Positions 1 to 9,747 of a stretch of 64,000 bases of DNA are shown piece after piece; the stretch's first letter is position 1; each line of letters starts with the position of its first letter. The notes beneath the pieces were generated by a model, which was not told where the DNA came from, ran no database searches, and saw nothing but the letters and a program-made list of their open reading frames with translations. This DNA is from Klenkia taihuensis (lineage in GTDB: Bacteria > Actinomycetota > Actinomycetes > Mycobacteriales > Geodermatophilaceae), in contig NZ_FOMD01000005.1 in assembly GCF_900112525.1 (NCBI RefSeq), positions 62,001-126,000 on the forward strand. The letters run 5' to 3'. The translations under genes and the position numbers were made by a program.

Positions 1-516
1 AACAACGCCGGGATCGGCGCACAGGGGACCGTCGCGGACAACGACGACGCCGAGTGGGCCAGGGTGTGGGACGTCAACGTGGTCGGCATCGCCCGGGTCA
101 CCCGGGCGGCACTCCCCCACCTCCGGGTCTCGCCGTCCGCGGCGGTGGTCAACGTGTCCTCCATCGCCGCGACGGCGGGCCTCCCCCAACGGGCTCTGTA
201 CAGCGCAACCAAGGGGGCGGTGCTGGCCCTGACCATGGCGATGGCCGCCGACCACGTCCGCGAGGGCATCCGCGTGAACGCCGTGTGCCCGGGCACCGCG
301 GACACCCCGTGGGTGGGACGACTGCTGGCTGCTGCCGGCGATCCGGCAGCAGAACGCGCAGCGCTGGAGGCCCGGCAGCCGCACGGCCGCCTGGTGAGCG
401 CCGCAGAGATCGCCGAGGCCATCGCCTACCTGGCCGCACCGGCCAACCGGTCCGTGGTGGGAACAGCCCTGGCCGTCGACGGAGGCATGCAGGGTCTACG
501 ACTGCGTCCGGTGTGA
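1..516 (+). CDS. SDR-family dehydrogenase, C-terminal part (5' end outside window)
   Basis: C-terminal part of a classical short-chain dehydrogenase/reductase. Reading frame 1 is open from the first base and begins NNAG, the conserved motif after beta-strand 4. It continues with the catalytic Ser region (VVNVSS) and the YxxxK pair in YSATKGAV. It ends in the usual VDGGM tail at a TGA at 514-516. The Rossmann TGxxxGxG half lies outside the window. The stop overlaps the GTG of the lactonase gene, so the two are translationally coupled. With the lactonase and the aldo/keto reductase downstream, the neighbourhood suggests the 2-keto-3-deoxy-L-fuconate dehydrogenase step of oxidative L-fucose (or related deoxy-sugar) breakdown. 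That substrate is inferred from context; the family call is secure. Confidence 0.9.
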   Translation, partial: NNAGIGAQGTVADNDDAEWARVWDVNVVGIARVTRAALPHLRVSPSAAVVNVSSIAATAGLPQRALYSATKGAVLALTMAMAADHVREGIRVNAVCPGTADTPWVGRLLAAAGDPAAERAALEARQPHGRLVSAAEIAEAIAYLAAPANRSVVGTALAVDGGMQGLRLRPV

Positions 517-1403
517 GCGGCACCGACCCGGACGCCGCGCAGGCACTGCCGTTGCTGGACACCCACGCCCACATCTGGTCCCGGGCCCGGACACCGCAGC
601 CGTGGATCGAGCCGGCGACCATGGCTCCCCTCGACCGGGACTTCGACGTGACCGACCTGGCGGCAGCGCAACGCGCGGCCGGCATCACCGAGGGCGCCGT
701 CCTGGTCCAGTCGGCGCACGACCCGGCGGAGACCGGTGACCTCCTGGCCGCCGTCGACGGGCTGGTGGTCCGCGGTGTCGTCGGCTGGGTCGACCTGCGC
801 GCCGACCTCGACCTCCAGCTCGAGAGCTGGGGCCCTGACGCCCGGCACCTCGTCGGTGTGCGGCACCTGGCTCACCAGGACCCTGACCCGTGGGCGCTGC
901 TGGCCGACGAGCGGAGGCGTTCGTTCGCGGCCCTCGCCGGGCACGAGTTGCCCGTGGACCTGGTCCTGCGCCCCGAGCAGCTGCGGCCGGTGGGCGTGGA
1001 GCTCGCGCGCCGGCACCCGGGGACGCTTCTGGTGCTGGACCACCTGGGGAACCCGCCGCTCGCCGACGAGCAGGCGTTCGCGGGATGGCGCCGGGCACTG
1101 GCGGAGTTCGCTGCCCACCCGAACACCACGGTCAAGCTGTCCGGGATCGCCCTGCACGCGGCCGACCACGCCGATCCCGAGTCGATGCGCGACGCCGTCG
1201 ACCACGCGCTCGGGTGCTTCGGAGCAGAGCGCACCATGTTCGGGTCGGACTGGCCCGTGGTCGAACTCGCCGGAGGAGCGAGGACGTGGACGTCCACCGT
1301 GCGCGCCCTGACCCAGCAGCTGTCCCGATCTGAGCGCCGCGCTGTGTTCAGCGAGGTCGGACGACGCATCTATCGTCTCGGGGGACGTCGTGCGGCTCCG
1401 TGA
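513..1403 (+). CDS. Amidohydrolase-2 family sugar lactonase (L-fuconolactonase-like)
   Basis: Metal-dependent hydrolase of the amidohydrolase-2 (COG3618) family, 296 aa. The N-terminus carries the HxH metal motif in LLDTHAHIW, and the C-terminal part has the FGSDWPV motif supplying the catalytic Asp. Family members of this length open sugar lactones (L-fuconolactone, L-rhamnonolactone) or 2-pyrone-4,6-dicarboxylate. The GTG at 513 was chosen because it overlaps the TGA of the upstream dehydrogenase and lies about 12 codons before the HxH motif; the same frame is open much further upstream, but that part is only read-through of the SDR gene. The next gene begins inside the last 14 bases. Context with an SDR and a D-threo-aldose dehydrogenase-like reductase favours a deoxy-sugar lactonase. 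Confidence 0.85.
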   Translation: MSGTDPDAAQALPLLDTHAHIWSRARTPQPWIEPATMAPLDRDFDVTDLAAAQRAAGITEGAVLVQSAHDPAETGDLLAAVDGLVVRGVVGWVDLRADLDLQLESWGPDARHLVGVRHLAHQDPDPWALLADERRRSFAALAGHELPVDLVLRPEQLRPVGVELARRHPGTLLVLDHLGNPPLADEQAFAGWRRALAEFAAHPNTTVKLSGIALHAADHADPESMRDAVDHALGCFGAERTMFGSDWPVVELAGGARTWTSTVRALTQQLSRSERRAVFSEVGRRIYRLGGRRAAP

Positions 1404-2349
1404 GCTCACCCAGCACCTGGCCGTGACCGAGCTGGGCCTGGGAACGGCCGGGCTGGGGAACCTCTACCGGTCCATCTCGGACGAGCAGGCCCGCCGGACC
1501 GTCGACACGGCGTGGGACGGCGGGGTGCGGCTGTTCGACACGGCCCCGCACTACGGGCTCGGGTTGGCCGAACGACGCCTGGGCGACGCACTCGCCGACC
1601 GCGCGCGCGACGAGTTCGTGGTGAGCACCAAGGTGGGCCGACTGCTGGTGGAACGCAGACCACCATTGCCGCGGGACACCGAGATGTTCGACGTCCCCGG
1701 TGACCTCACCCGGGTCTGGGACGCCACGCCCGATGGGGTCCGGCGCAGCCTCGAGTCCAGCCTGGACCGGCTCGGGCTCGACCACGTCGACATCGCGCTG
1801 CTCCACGACCCGGACGTCTCGGGAGAGCCGGATGCGCTGGAGAAGGGTGTGGCCGCCCTGCTCGCGCTGCGGGACGAGGGGCTCGTGCGTGCGGTGGGGG
1901 TGGGGTCCAACGACGAGCCGACGGTCGCCACCGCCTTCCGCCGGTACCCGATCGACGTGGCGATGCTCGCCGGCCGGCGGACCCTGCTGCGTCCGGAGGG
2001 GGGCCGGGCGGCGTTCGAGGCGGCAGCGGGCCGGCCGGTCCTGCTCGCCGGCGTGTTCGCCTCGGGACTGCTCGCAACGCCCCGACCGCCGACCGGTGCA
2101 CGGGTCGACTACCGACCGGCCTCGCAGGACGAGCACAGCGCCGCACTGCACCTCGCTGCCGAGCTCGCCGCGGTGGGCAGCACGCTGCCCGCAGCCGCCA
2201 TCGCGCACGCCCTGGCGGTGCCGTCGGTGGGCAGTGTCGTGCTCGGACCCAGCAGCCCCCAGGAGGTGGAGCAGGTGCTCCACCACCACCTCAGCGGGTG
2301 CCCGGTCCAGGACTGGTCCACGTTCCTCGGCGCACGCGCCGGCAGCTGA
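1390..2349 (+). CDS. Aldo/keto reductase (D-threo-aldose/L-fucose 1-dehydrogenase-like)
   Basis: Aldo/keto reductase of 319 aa with a TIM-barrel pattern. The catalytic Asp and Tyr lie in FDTAPHYG, the Lys in STKVGRLL and the His in LLHDPD. The N-terminal LGLGTAGLGNLY and the PHYGLGLAERRLG signature are those of the branch that oxidises D-threo-aldoses such as L-fucose at C1 with NAD(P)+. It starts at a GTG inside the last codons of the lactonase gene, so the SDR, lactonase and reductase form one coupled operon. A plausible order is C1 oxidation by this enzyme, lactone opening by the lactonase, then dehydrogenation by the SDR. The gene converges on the sugar ABC operon. Exact substrate unproven. 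Confidence 0.85.
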   Translation: MRLRELTQHLAVTELGLGTAGLGNLYRSISDEQARRTVDTAWDGGVRLFDTAPHYGLGLAERRLGDALADRARDEFVVSTKVGRLLVERRPPLPRDTEMFDVPGDLTRVWDATPDGVRRSLESSLDRLGLDHVDIALLHDPDVSGEPDALEKGVAALLALRDEGLVRAVGVGSNDEPTVATAFRRYPIDVAMLAGRRTLLRPEGGRAAFEAAAGRPVLLAGVFASGLLATPRPPTGARVDYRPASQDEHSAALHLAAELAAVGSTLPAAAIAHALAVPSVGSVVLGPSSPQEVEQVLHHHLSGCPVQDWSTFLGARAGS

Positions 2350-2395
2350 TCCGGCAGGTGCTCGCTGGGTCAGCTGCAGCCCGTCGCCGGTGTGG

Positions 2396-2793
2396 TCAGA
2401 CCAGGACGCTGGGGATCCCCATCCGGGCGGCCATCGCCTCGAGGTGACTGCGCTGCTCGGGTGTGCAGGTGGTCGGGATGACCAGCAGAGGGGCGCCGGC
2501 GCAGGCGTCGGCAAGGGTGCGATCTACGTCGTGGACACCCTGTTCCCGTGGGCGAGCGGTGCCCGACCGCTGGCGGGCGCTGCTGCGGGCGCCCAGCTCC
2601 TGTGCGGCCGTGTCCGGTTCGTAGGCCAGCGCGGCCACGGCTTCCAGCACCCGCACCCGGGTGGCGGCGGCGACCGGCCCACTGGCGTTGCACACCCGCG
2701 AGACGGTCTGGCGGGACACCCCCGCGAGGCGGGCCACGTCGTCCACCGTGGCGCGGACGTGACCTGCGCTCGAGGAGACGGGTTCGGCGGCGG

Positions 2794-2797
<4 letters not shown>
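2396..2797 (-). CDS. LacI-family DNA-binding domain protein lacking the ligand-binding domain
   Basis: Short protein of 133 aa. Residues about 16-65 form a textbook LacI helix-turn-helix and hinge helix (VDDVARLAGVSRQTVSRV). After that come only about 65 residues with no recognisable periplasmic-binding-protein core, against about 270 in a normal LacI/GalR regulator. The GTG start overlaps the TGA of the upstream ATPase gene, so it is the last gene of the ABC/GH3 operon. It could be a decayed repressor, or a small protein competing for the same operators as the full-length LacI protein at 9748. No alternative frame restores the missing domain within the space before the convergent reductase gene, so this is a deletion rather than a simple frameshift. 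Confidence 0.7.
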
Positions 2798-3884
<1,087 letters not shown>

Positions 3885-3979
3885 GGGGTTCCTCCTGTGC
3901 CGGGCAGGGTGCCGGCTGCGGGTGCGGGTCGGGGTCGGCGGGATGAGCTCGGGTGTCCCCCGAGGTCTCCCGCCGGGCG

Positions 3980-6349
3980 TCAGGGGGTGGTGGTGGCGCG
4001 TGTGGAGAGCGCTCGGGTGTGGTCGACGATGCGGACGGCCCCGGTGAGCTCGACGGCGACGGCGACGCCGGGGTCAGCGGCCGACTGCGCCACGGTGAGC
4101 TCGATGCGGCCCGGCTCGACCCGTCGGCGCAGGTCGGCGCCGGTGAAGGCAGCGAGGTCGGCCGGCACCTCGAAGGAGACGGTGGACCGCTGGCCGGCCT
4201 GCAGCTCCACGCGGGTGAAGCCGATGAGTCGGCGGACCGGCCGCGTGGTGCTGGCCACGGGGTCGCTGAGGTAGAGCTGCGGGACGGCGGAGCCGGCACG
4301 CCCACCGGTGTTGGTGATCTCGACCTGCACCGTCACGGTGCCGGACACGGGCACGGCGGCGGCATCCACCCGGGCGGCGCCGAACTCGAAGGTGGTCCAG
4401 GAGAGACCGTGCCCGAAGGGGAACGCCGGTGTGGGGTCGATGTTGCTGACCCCGTCGCTCTTGAGCGCCAGCGGCGGCGCCAGGTAAGTGCTGGGGTGCG
4501 GCGCGTTGTCCCCGGGGATCTGGACAGGCAGCCGCCCGGCAGGTTCCGCTACACCGGTGAGCACCTCGGCGAGCGCGGTGGCGCCCTCGACCCCGGGGAA
4601 GAAGACCTGCAGCGTCGCCGCAGCGCGCGCTGCGTGGCGGCCGACGGCGTAGGGCCGACCGGACAGCACCACGAGGACGACGCGACGACCGGCCTCCGCC
4701 GCCGCCTCGAGGACGGCTTCGGCCAGCTGCTCCTGCACGCCGGGGAGGTCCAGGGTGACGACGTCGCAGCCTTCTCCGGACGTGCCGTGCCCGAACATGC
4801 CGGCCCGGTCCCCGACCACGAGGACCGTGACGTCGGAGTCCGCGGCCAGGGCGGCAGCAGCCGCTATCCCGGATGTGTCACCACCGGTGATGTCGCAGCC
4901 GCGCAGGTGGCTGATCGTCGAGTCCGGCAGCGCCGCGCGGAGCGCCTCGACGACCGTGGGCGCCTCGACGCCCAGGGCGACGCCGGGATGCTTGGGCACG
5001 ACGTGGTTCGGGAAGCTGTAGCACCCGAACAGGCATTGGGCGTCGTCCGCGCCCGGGCCGACGACGGCGATCCGGCGCCCCTCGAGCGGCAGCGAGGTGC
5101 CGTCGTCGGACAGCAGGGTGATCGACCGGCGTGCCAACCGTCGGGCGAGGGTCCGGTTGCGGGAGGAGTCGAGGTCGACCGGGGACTCCGGCCCGCCCGG
5201 GTTCCAGTCGGGGTCGAGCAGGCCGAGGTGAGCCTTCTGGGTCAGCACCCGGAGCGCCGCCCGGTCGACGTCCTCCTCGGGGACGAGTCCGGCCCGCACC
5301 TGCTGGGCCAGCCGCTCGCCGAAGGCCAGCGTGTGCGGGAGCTCGACGTCCATACCGGCAGCCAGGGACATGGCACCCGCCGCCGACAGGTCCTCAGCCA
5401 CCCGATGGGTGGTGGCCAGGAACGCGACCGCCCAGTAGTCGGACACCACGGTGCCGGTGAACCCCCAGCGGTCCCGGAGCAGCTCGGTCAGCAGCGCGTG
5501 GTCCGCGGCCGGGGCCACGCCGTCGACGTCCGCGTAGGAGTTCATCACCGAGGCGACACGGCCGACGACGACGGCCTTCTCGAACGGGGGCAGGACCACG
5601 TCGGCGAACTCCCGCGGACCCATACCGACGGGCGCGTGGTTGCGCCCGCCGCGGGAGGCGGAGTAGCCGGCGAAGTGCTTCAGGGTGGCGAGCACGCCGC
5701 CGGACTGCAGGCCGGTGACGTACCCCAGACCGACCTCCGAGACCAGGTACGGGTCCTCCCCCATGGTCTCCTCGACCCGACCCCACCGGTAGTCGCGCAC
5801 CACGTCCAGGACGGGGGCCAGTCCCTGGTGGACACCCAGGGACGCCATGTCCTCGCCGATCGCCCGCCCCATCTCCTGCACCAGGTCGGGGTCCCAGCTC
5901 GCTCCCCAGGCCAGCGACGTCGGGTACACCGTGGCTTTCCAAGCGGTGAGTCCGGTCAGGCACTCCTCGTGCGCGATCGCCGGGATGCCGAACCGGTTGG
6001 CGGCAACCACCTGCCGCTGCAGGTCGGTCAGCCGTTCCTTGCCGGTGCCGGGCTCGACGGGCGCGGTCCCGAAGGCACGGGTGATGTGTCCGAGACCGTC
6101 GACGATCTCCTCGTCGAAGGGACGAGCACCCCGGAAGGTCTCCTGCATCGGGGCGACATCGCCGCCCGCGTCCTCCTCCCCGGGCCAGGAACTGCCGATC
6201 TGGCCGAGCTTCTCCTCCAGGGTCATCTCGGCCAGCAGCGCGGCCGCCCGCTCGTGCGCCGGGCGGTCGGTGTCGTGCCAGCTGCCGGTGAGTCGGTGGT
6301 CCTGCTGCATCGTCACGTGGAGGTCCGTTCTCGAGGTGGAGGGGTGCAC
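3980..6349 (-). CDS. Glycoside hydrolase family 3 (beta-glucosidase/beta-xylosidase)
   Basis: Intracellular GH3 exo-glycosidase, 789 aa, with no signal peptide. It shows the family order: (alpha/beta)8 domain with GEDP near 197-200 and KHF at 224-226; the nucleophile Asp at about 304 in VVSDYW; an (alpha/beta)6 sandwich ending near 600; and a C-terminal FnIII-like domain (after about 650). It releases terminal glucose or xylose from beta-linked oligosaccharides imported by the neighbouring ABC system. A GTG at 6349 and an ATG 13 codons in (6310) are both possible starts; neither has a strong ribosome site. It lies between the permease genes and the ATPase gene on the same strand, the arrangement of xylo- or gluco-oligosaccharide uptake operons in actinobacteria. 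GH3 sequence alone does not separate the two specificities. Confidence 0.9.
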   Translation of the reverse strand: MHPSTSRTDLHVTMQQDHRLTGSWHDTDRPAHERAAALLAEMTLEEKLGQIGSSWPGEEDAGGDVAPMQETFRGARPFDEEIVDGLGHITRAFGTAPVEPGTGKERLTDLQRQVVAANRFGIPAIAHEECLTGLTAWKATVYPTSLAWGASWDPDLVQEMGRAIGEDMASLGVHQGLAPVLDVVRDYRWGRVEETMGEDPYLVSEVGLGYVTGLQSGGVLATLKHFAGYSASRGGRNHAPVGMGPREFADVVLPPFEKAVVVGRVASVMNSYADVDGVAPAADHALLTELLRDRWGFTGTVVSDYWAVAFLATTHRVAEDLSAAGAMSLAAGMDVELPHTLAFGERLAQQVRAGLVPEEDVDRAALRVLTQKAHLGLLDPDWNPGGPESPVDLDSSRNRTLARRLARRSITLLSDDGTSLPLEGRRIAVVGPGADDAQCLFGCYSFPNHVVPKHPGVALGVEAPTVVEALRAALPDSTISHLRGCDITGGDTSGIAAAAALAADSDVTVLVVGDRAGMFGHGTSGEGCDVVTLDLPGVQEQLAEAVLEAAAEAGRRVVLVVLSGRPYAVGRHAARAAATLQVFFPGVEGATALAEVLTGVAEPAGRLPVQIPGDNAPHPSTYLAPPLALKSDGVSNIDPTPAFPFGHGLSWTTFEFGAARVDAAAVPVSGTVTVQVEITNTGGRAGSAVPQLYLSDPVASTTRPVRRLIGFTRVELQAGQRSTVSFEVPADLAAFTGADLRRRVEPGRIELTVAQSAADPGVAVAVELTGAVRIVDHTRALSTRATTTP

Positions 6350-6394
6350 ACGGGCCCGCTCGGCGAGGGGCGGACGTGGGGGTGAGGCGGGGCG

Positions 6395-7210
6395 CTACTT
6401 GCCGCCCGCGCCGGCCAGGCCGGCCACGAGGGATCTGCGCGCGAAGAGGTAGATGGCGAGGATCGGCACCGCGGACAGCAGGATCGCCGCGAAGACCTGC
6501 GGCGGGTTCACCTGGTACTGGCCGATGTAGTCGTAGATGCCGAGCGTGACCATCCGGGTCTCGGCCGACTGGGTGAGGATCAGCGGGAAGAGGAACCCGT
6601 TCCACGCGTTCAGCGCGGTGAAGACTGCGACGGTGGCGATGGAGCTGCGGGACAGCGGGATCACCAGGTGCCACAGGGCGCGGCCCGGGCTGGCACCGTC
6701 CAGTTCGATGGCCTCGAACAGCTCGGCGTTGATGTCACGCATGCCCCCCGCCAGGACCAGGACGCTCACCGGCAGGGCGAAAGCGGCGGTCGGCAGGATC
6801 ACCGCCCAGTAGGTGTCGTACAGACCCAACCGGTTGATGATCAGGAAGACCGGGATGATGACCGCCTGGGCCGGGATGGCCAGCCCGAGCAGGAACAGCC
6901 GGAAGATCCTCGACGAGCTGCGCCCGCCGCCCCGCACCACCGAGTACGCCACGGGGACCGCCAGGACGAGCACGACCACCACCGTCGCCGCAGCGACGAA
7001 CAGCGTGTTCCCGACGTACCGGGGGAAGTTGCCCGCGAGGACGGTGGCGAAGTTGTCCAGCGTGAACTGGCTGGGCAGGGCGAGCGGTCCGTCGTCGACG
7101 TACTGCGACGAGGGCCGGAAGGCGGTCGCGATCACCGCGTACAGGGGGACGGCGATCACCGCCAGCCAGATCAGCGACCCCAGCCCTGCCAGGTAGTTGG
7201 GCCTCCTCAC
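6395..7210 (-). CDS. Carbohydrate ABC transporter permease, second subunit (MalG/UgpE type)
   Basis: Inner-membrane permease of 271 aa with six hydrophobic segments. The EAA loop sits in FEAIELDGASPGRALWHLVIP, where the coupling helix contacts the ATPase. The GTG start at 7210 overlaps the TGA of the first permease gene, so the pair is coupled and should form the heterodimeric channel. The C-terminus ends LAGAGGK. Stop codon TAG at 6395-6397; GH3 follows 45 bases later. Length and topology are normal for the family. The same frame is open far upstream into the first permease gene, but that stretch is a shadow. Confidence 0.92.
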   Translation of the reverse strand: MRRPNYLAGLGSLIWLAVIAVPLYAVIATAFRPSSQYVDDGPLALPSQFTLDNFATVLAGNFPRYVGNTLFVAAATVVVVLVLAVPVAYSVVRGGGRSSSRIFRLFLLGLAIPAQAVIIPVFLIINRLGLYDTYWAVILPTAAFALPVSVLVLAGGMRDINAELFEAIELDGASPGRALWHLVIPLSRSSIATVAVFTALNAWNGFLFPLILTQSAETRMVTLGIYDYIGQYQVNPPQVFAAILLSAVPILAIYLFARRSLVAGLAGAGGK

Positions 7211-8136
7211 ACCCCCTCCAGGGTGCTCTTCATCCGGTCGTACCCGGTGAGTCGGACGAGGACCAGGGACACCGCGGTCGACAGCACCAGCAACAGCACG
7301 GCGATGGTGCTCGCGTAGCCCATGTTGTAGCTCTGGAAGGCCTCGCGGTACATGAGGAAGGGCAAGATCGTCGTATCGCTCCCTGGTCCGCCGTTGGTGA
7401 GGACGAGCACGATCTCGAAGGCCGTCAGGCCACCGACGATCATGAAGGTCATCGACGTGACCATCGTGTTGCGCAGCTGGGGAAGGGTGATGGCGCGGAA
7501 CTGGCGGTACCGCCCGGCGCCGTCGATCTCGGCGGCCTCGTAGAGCGAGCGCGGGATCGCGCGGGCCGCGCCCTGGTAGAGCAGGGCGTGGAAGGGGATG
7601 TACTGCCAGCTGCCCACGGCGATCAGGCAGGCGATCGCCCCGGTCTGGGTCCCCAGCAGGTTCCCGTCTCCGAACAGCCACTCCAGCTTGGAGGGAACCC
7701 CGAAGTTCGGGTCCAGCAGCTGGCGCCACATGACGGCAGCGGCTGCGATGGACAGCACCAGGGGGATGAAGAAGATGCTGGAGAGGATCGCCCGGTTGCG
7801 CTGCGGCCCTGCCGACCAGGCGCCGAGCAGGACTGCAGCGATCGTCTGTGCGACCAGGTTGCCGATCAGCAGGACGAACGTGACCACCGTCGAGGACAGC
7901 ACGGTGGAGTCGCTGAAGAACTCCGTCCAGTTGTCGAGGCCGATCAGCGACGGCACGTTGAGGCCGTCCCAGTCGGTGAAGGACAGGTAGAGCACCCCCA
8001 CCATGGGGACGATGGCGAAGATGCCGAAGAAGAGTAGTCCGGGGAGGGCCCAGAGCACGCCGGGCCGACCCTGCGAGGGGTCGGCCCGGCGCTCGGCACT
8101 CCGCCGGCCCGCGCGGGCAGCGGTGAGCGAGGTCAC
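7207..8136 (-). CDS. Carbohydrate ABC transporter permease, first subunit (MalF/UgpA type)
   Basis: Permease of 309 aa. After a short basic N-terminus the first membrane helix begins at about residue 29 (WALPGLLFFGIFAIVPMVG), and five further helices follow. The EAA loop is in LYEAAEIDGAGRYRQFRAITLP. It begins at a GTG 18 bases after the binding-protein gene and overlaps the second permease gene by four bases. It builds half of the translocation pore for the sugar bound by the upstream lipoprotein. It belongs to the CUT1 class, which handles oligosaccharides and uses the MsmK-type ATPase that is frameshifted further down this operon. Confidence 0.92.
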   Translation of the reverse strand: MTSLTAARAGRRSAERRADPSQGRPGVLWALPGLLFFGIFAIVPMVGVLYLSFTDWDGLNVPSLIGLDNWTEFFSDSTVLSSTVVTFVLLIGNLVAQTIAAVLLGAWSAGPQRNRAILSSIFFIPLVLSIAAAAVMWRQLLDPNFGVPSKLEWLFGDGNLLGTQTGAIACLIAVGSWQYIPFHALLYQGAARAIPRSLYEAAEIDGAGRYRQFRAITLPQLRNTMVTSMTFMIVGGLTAFEIVLVLTNGGPGSDTTILPFLMYREAFQSYNMGYASTIAVLLLVLSTAVSLVLVRLTGYDRMKSTLEGV

Positions 8137-8154
8137 GACGTCAAGGCCTCGTTC

Positions 8155-9453
8155 CTAGATGGCCGCGACGGTGTCGACGAACTGCTCCGGGGTCTGCTGC
8201 CCGTTGAACAGCTCCTGCAGAGCGGCCAGCATGGGCGTGGCGATCTCGAAGCCGAGCGCCTGGTCCCAGGACTGGGTGAAGGTCGGCGCATTGGCGACGA
8301 GGTCGAACTGGAACCGGGCGTAGTCCGGGTTCGGCGCGGAGGCGAGGGCCTCCTCCGCGTTGGCCGTGACGGGCACCTCACCGAGGTCGACGAGGCCCTG
8401 GACGTACTCGTCGCTGGTCAGCGTCTCGAGGTAGTCCGCCGCAGTCTGGGAGGGTGCCCCCGAGGTGACGGACACGTAGTTGGTGGGGTTGCCGACGATG
8501 TTGTCCGGGTCGCCCGCACCGCCCTCGACAGCCGGGAACGGCACGTAGCCCAGGCCGTTGGCCGCGAAGTCCGCGGAGGCCTCCTGCTGCACCGCGTACT
8601 CCCACGACCCCATCAGCTGCATGGCTGCCTGCCCGCTCGACACGAGCGTGGACGAGCCGCCGGCGCCGTAGCCGACCGAGCCGAAGTTCGTGCCGAAGGC
8701 CCCCGAGTCGACCAGGTCCTGGATCGTCTCCGCGGCCTGGAGGACAGCCGGGTCACGCCAGGCGTCCTCCTCGCCGCTCTCGATGCGCTGGAAGACCTCA
8801 GGGCCGCCGATGCGGTCGGTGAGGTAGGACAGCCACATGAGCTCCGTCCACGAGCTGGAGCTCTCCCCGGCGAGGGCGATCGGGGTGATGCCGCGGTCCT
8901 GGAACGTGCCGACGAGGTCCTGCAGGTCGCTCATCGTCGTCGGCGGCTCGACGCCGGCGTCCGCGAACACCTGCTTGTTGTAGAAGAGGAACACCGGCTG
9001 GGTACCGCGGCACGGGATGCCAAACACGGTTCCGTCGTCGCTCGACCCGGCCTGGAGGACCGAGGGCAGGAACTGGTCGGCCAGGTTCTCGGCGCCGGGC
9101 AGGCTGGCGATGTCGACGATGCGGTCGGCCTCGGCGTACTCGCGCATCGGGCCACCGCCCCAGCTGAAGAACATGTCCGGTGCCTGACCGGAACCCATGG
9201 AGACGCGCAGCTTGTCGAGGTAGCCGTCAGAGGGGACGGCGTCGAGGGTGACGGTGCCGTCCCCGGTCTCGTTGAACGCATCGATCCCGGCCTGCTGCAC
9301 GGTGTTGGTCGGGTCCTGCAGGGTCCAGAAGCTCGCGTCGCCGGTCGGCGAGCTGGCCTCGGTCGAACCACCACCGCAGCCGGTCGCCGAGACGGCGACT
9401 GCGAGGGCTGCGCCGGATGCGAAGAGGGTTCGCGTCCACCGGCTCCTGTTCAT
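8155..9453 (-). CDS. Extracellular sugar-binding lipoprotein of ABC importer
   Basis: Substrate-binding protein (bacterial extracellular solute-binding family 1) of 432 aa. Residues 1-27 form a lipoprotein signal: Met-Asn-Arg-Ser-Arg, a hydrophobic run, then the lipobox SATGC. The mature protein has the usual two-lobe pattern with Trp/Tyr-rich sugar-contact stretches (FFSWGGG, LMGSWEYAV). The ATG at 9453 was chosen because it begins the signal peptide and follows a purine-rich AGAGGTG. It is the first gene of the uptake operon and captures the oligosaccharide outside the membrane. The divergent LacI regulator and the inverted repeats between them imply sugar-induced control. Confidence 0.92.
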   Translation of the reverse strand: MNRSRWTRTLFASGAALAVAVSATGCGGGSTEASSPTGDASFWTLQDPTNTVQQAGIDAFNETGDGTVTLDAVPSDGYLDKLRVSMGSGQAPDMFFSWGGGPMREYAEADRIVDIASLPGAENLADQFLPSVLQAGSSDDGTVFGIPCRGTQPVFLFYNKQVFADAGVEPPTTMSDLQDLVGTFQDRGITPIALAGESSSSWTELMWLSYLTDRIGGPEVFQRIESGEEDAWRDPAVLQAAETIQDLVDSGAFGTNFGSVGYGAGGSSTLVSSGQAAMQLMGSWEYAVQQEASADFAANGLGYVPFPAVEGGAGDPDNIVGNPTNYVSVTSGAPSQTAADYLETLTSDEYVQGLVDLGEVPVTANAEEALASAPNPDYARFQFDLVANAPTFTQSWDQALGFEIATPMLAALQELFNGQQTPEQFVDTVAAI

Positions 9454-9532
9454 CTGTGCACCTCTTTCCGAGGGGTGGCGGTCCGTCCGACAACCCCGAC
9501 GCTCGACCGACGACCCATCCGCCGATCGCCGA

Positions 9533-9556
9533 CGAAAGTTTCGGACCTGATCCGAA
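9533..9556. promoter_or_regulatory. Two overlapping inverted repeats in the LacI/ABC divergent promoter region
   Basis: Within the 294-base gap between the binding-protein start (9453) and the LacI start (9748) lie CGAAA-G-TTTCG at 9533-9543 and TTCGGA-N5-TCCGAA at 9540-9556. Both are perfect in their arms and share four bases. The first is the symmetric CGAA/TTCG form reported for LacI-type control of xylo-oligosaccharide operons in Streptomyces (my recollection of the family). It is the obvious candidate operator for the divergent LacI protein. The rest of the gap shows AT-richer stretches near 9630-9735 but no promoter I would commit to. Confidence 0.5.
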
Positions 9557-9747
9557 CGGGCCCCCGTCGTTGCGAGCGAGGTGAAGTTGAGCCCACGCAC
9601 GCCGTGACGGCAACCACATCGGGCTGCAAAGTTACGCAAACATTGCGCCCACACGCCCATCTGGCTCTCGATACTTGCGAACCTTGACGTAGCGACTTGC
9701 GAGACACACAGTGTCCGGGTGACCTATATCTCCCAGGGCTGGCGACG

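Noticed and set aside
2342-2377. GCAGCTGA...TCAGCTGC inverted repeat between the reductase and the LacI-like gene
   Set aside because: 20-base loop and overlap with the stop codon make it a poor terminator; too weak to list.
3953-6385. Very long open frame of about 810 codons opposite the GH3 gene, and many similar antisense frames in the window
   Set aside because: High GC leaves the opposite strand open; the translations are Gly/Arg/Asp-rich without motifs, and the GH3 frame has all family motifs.
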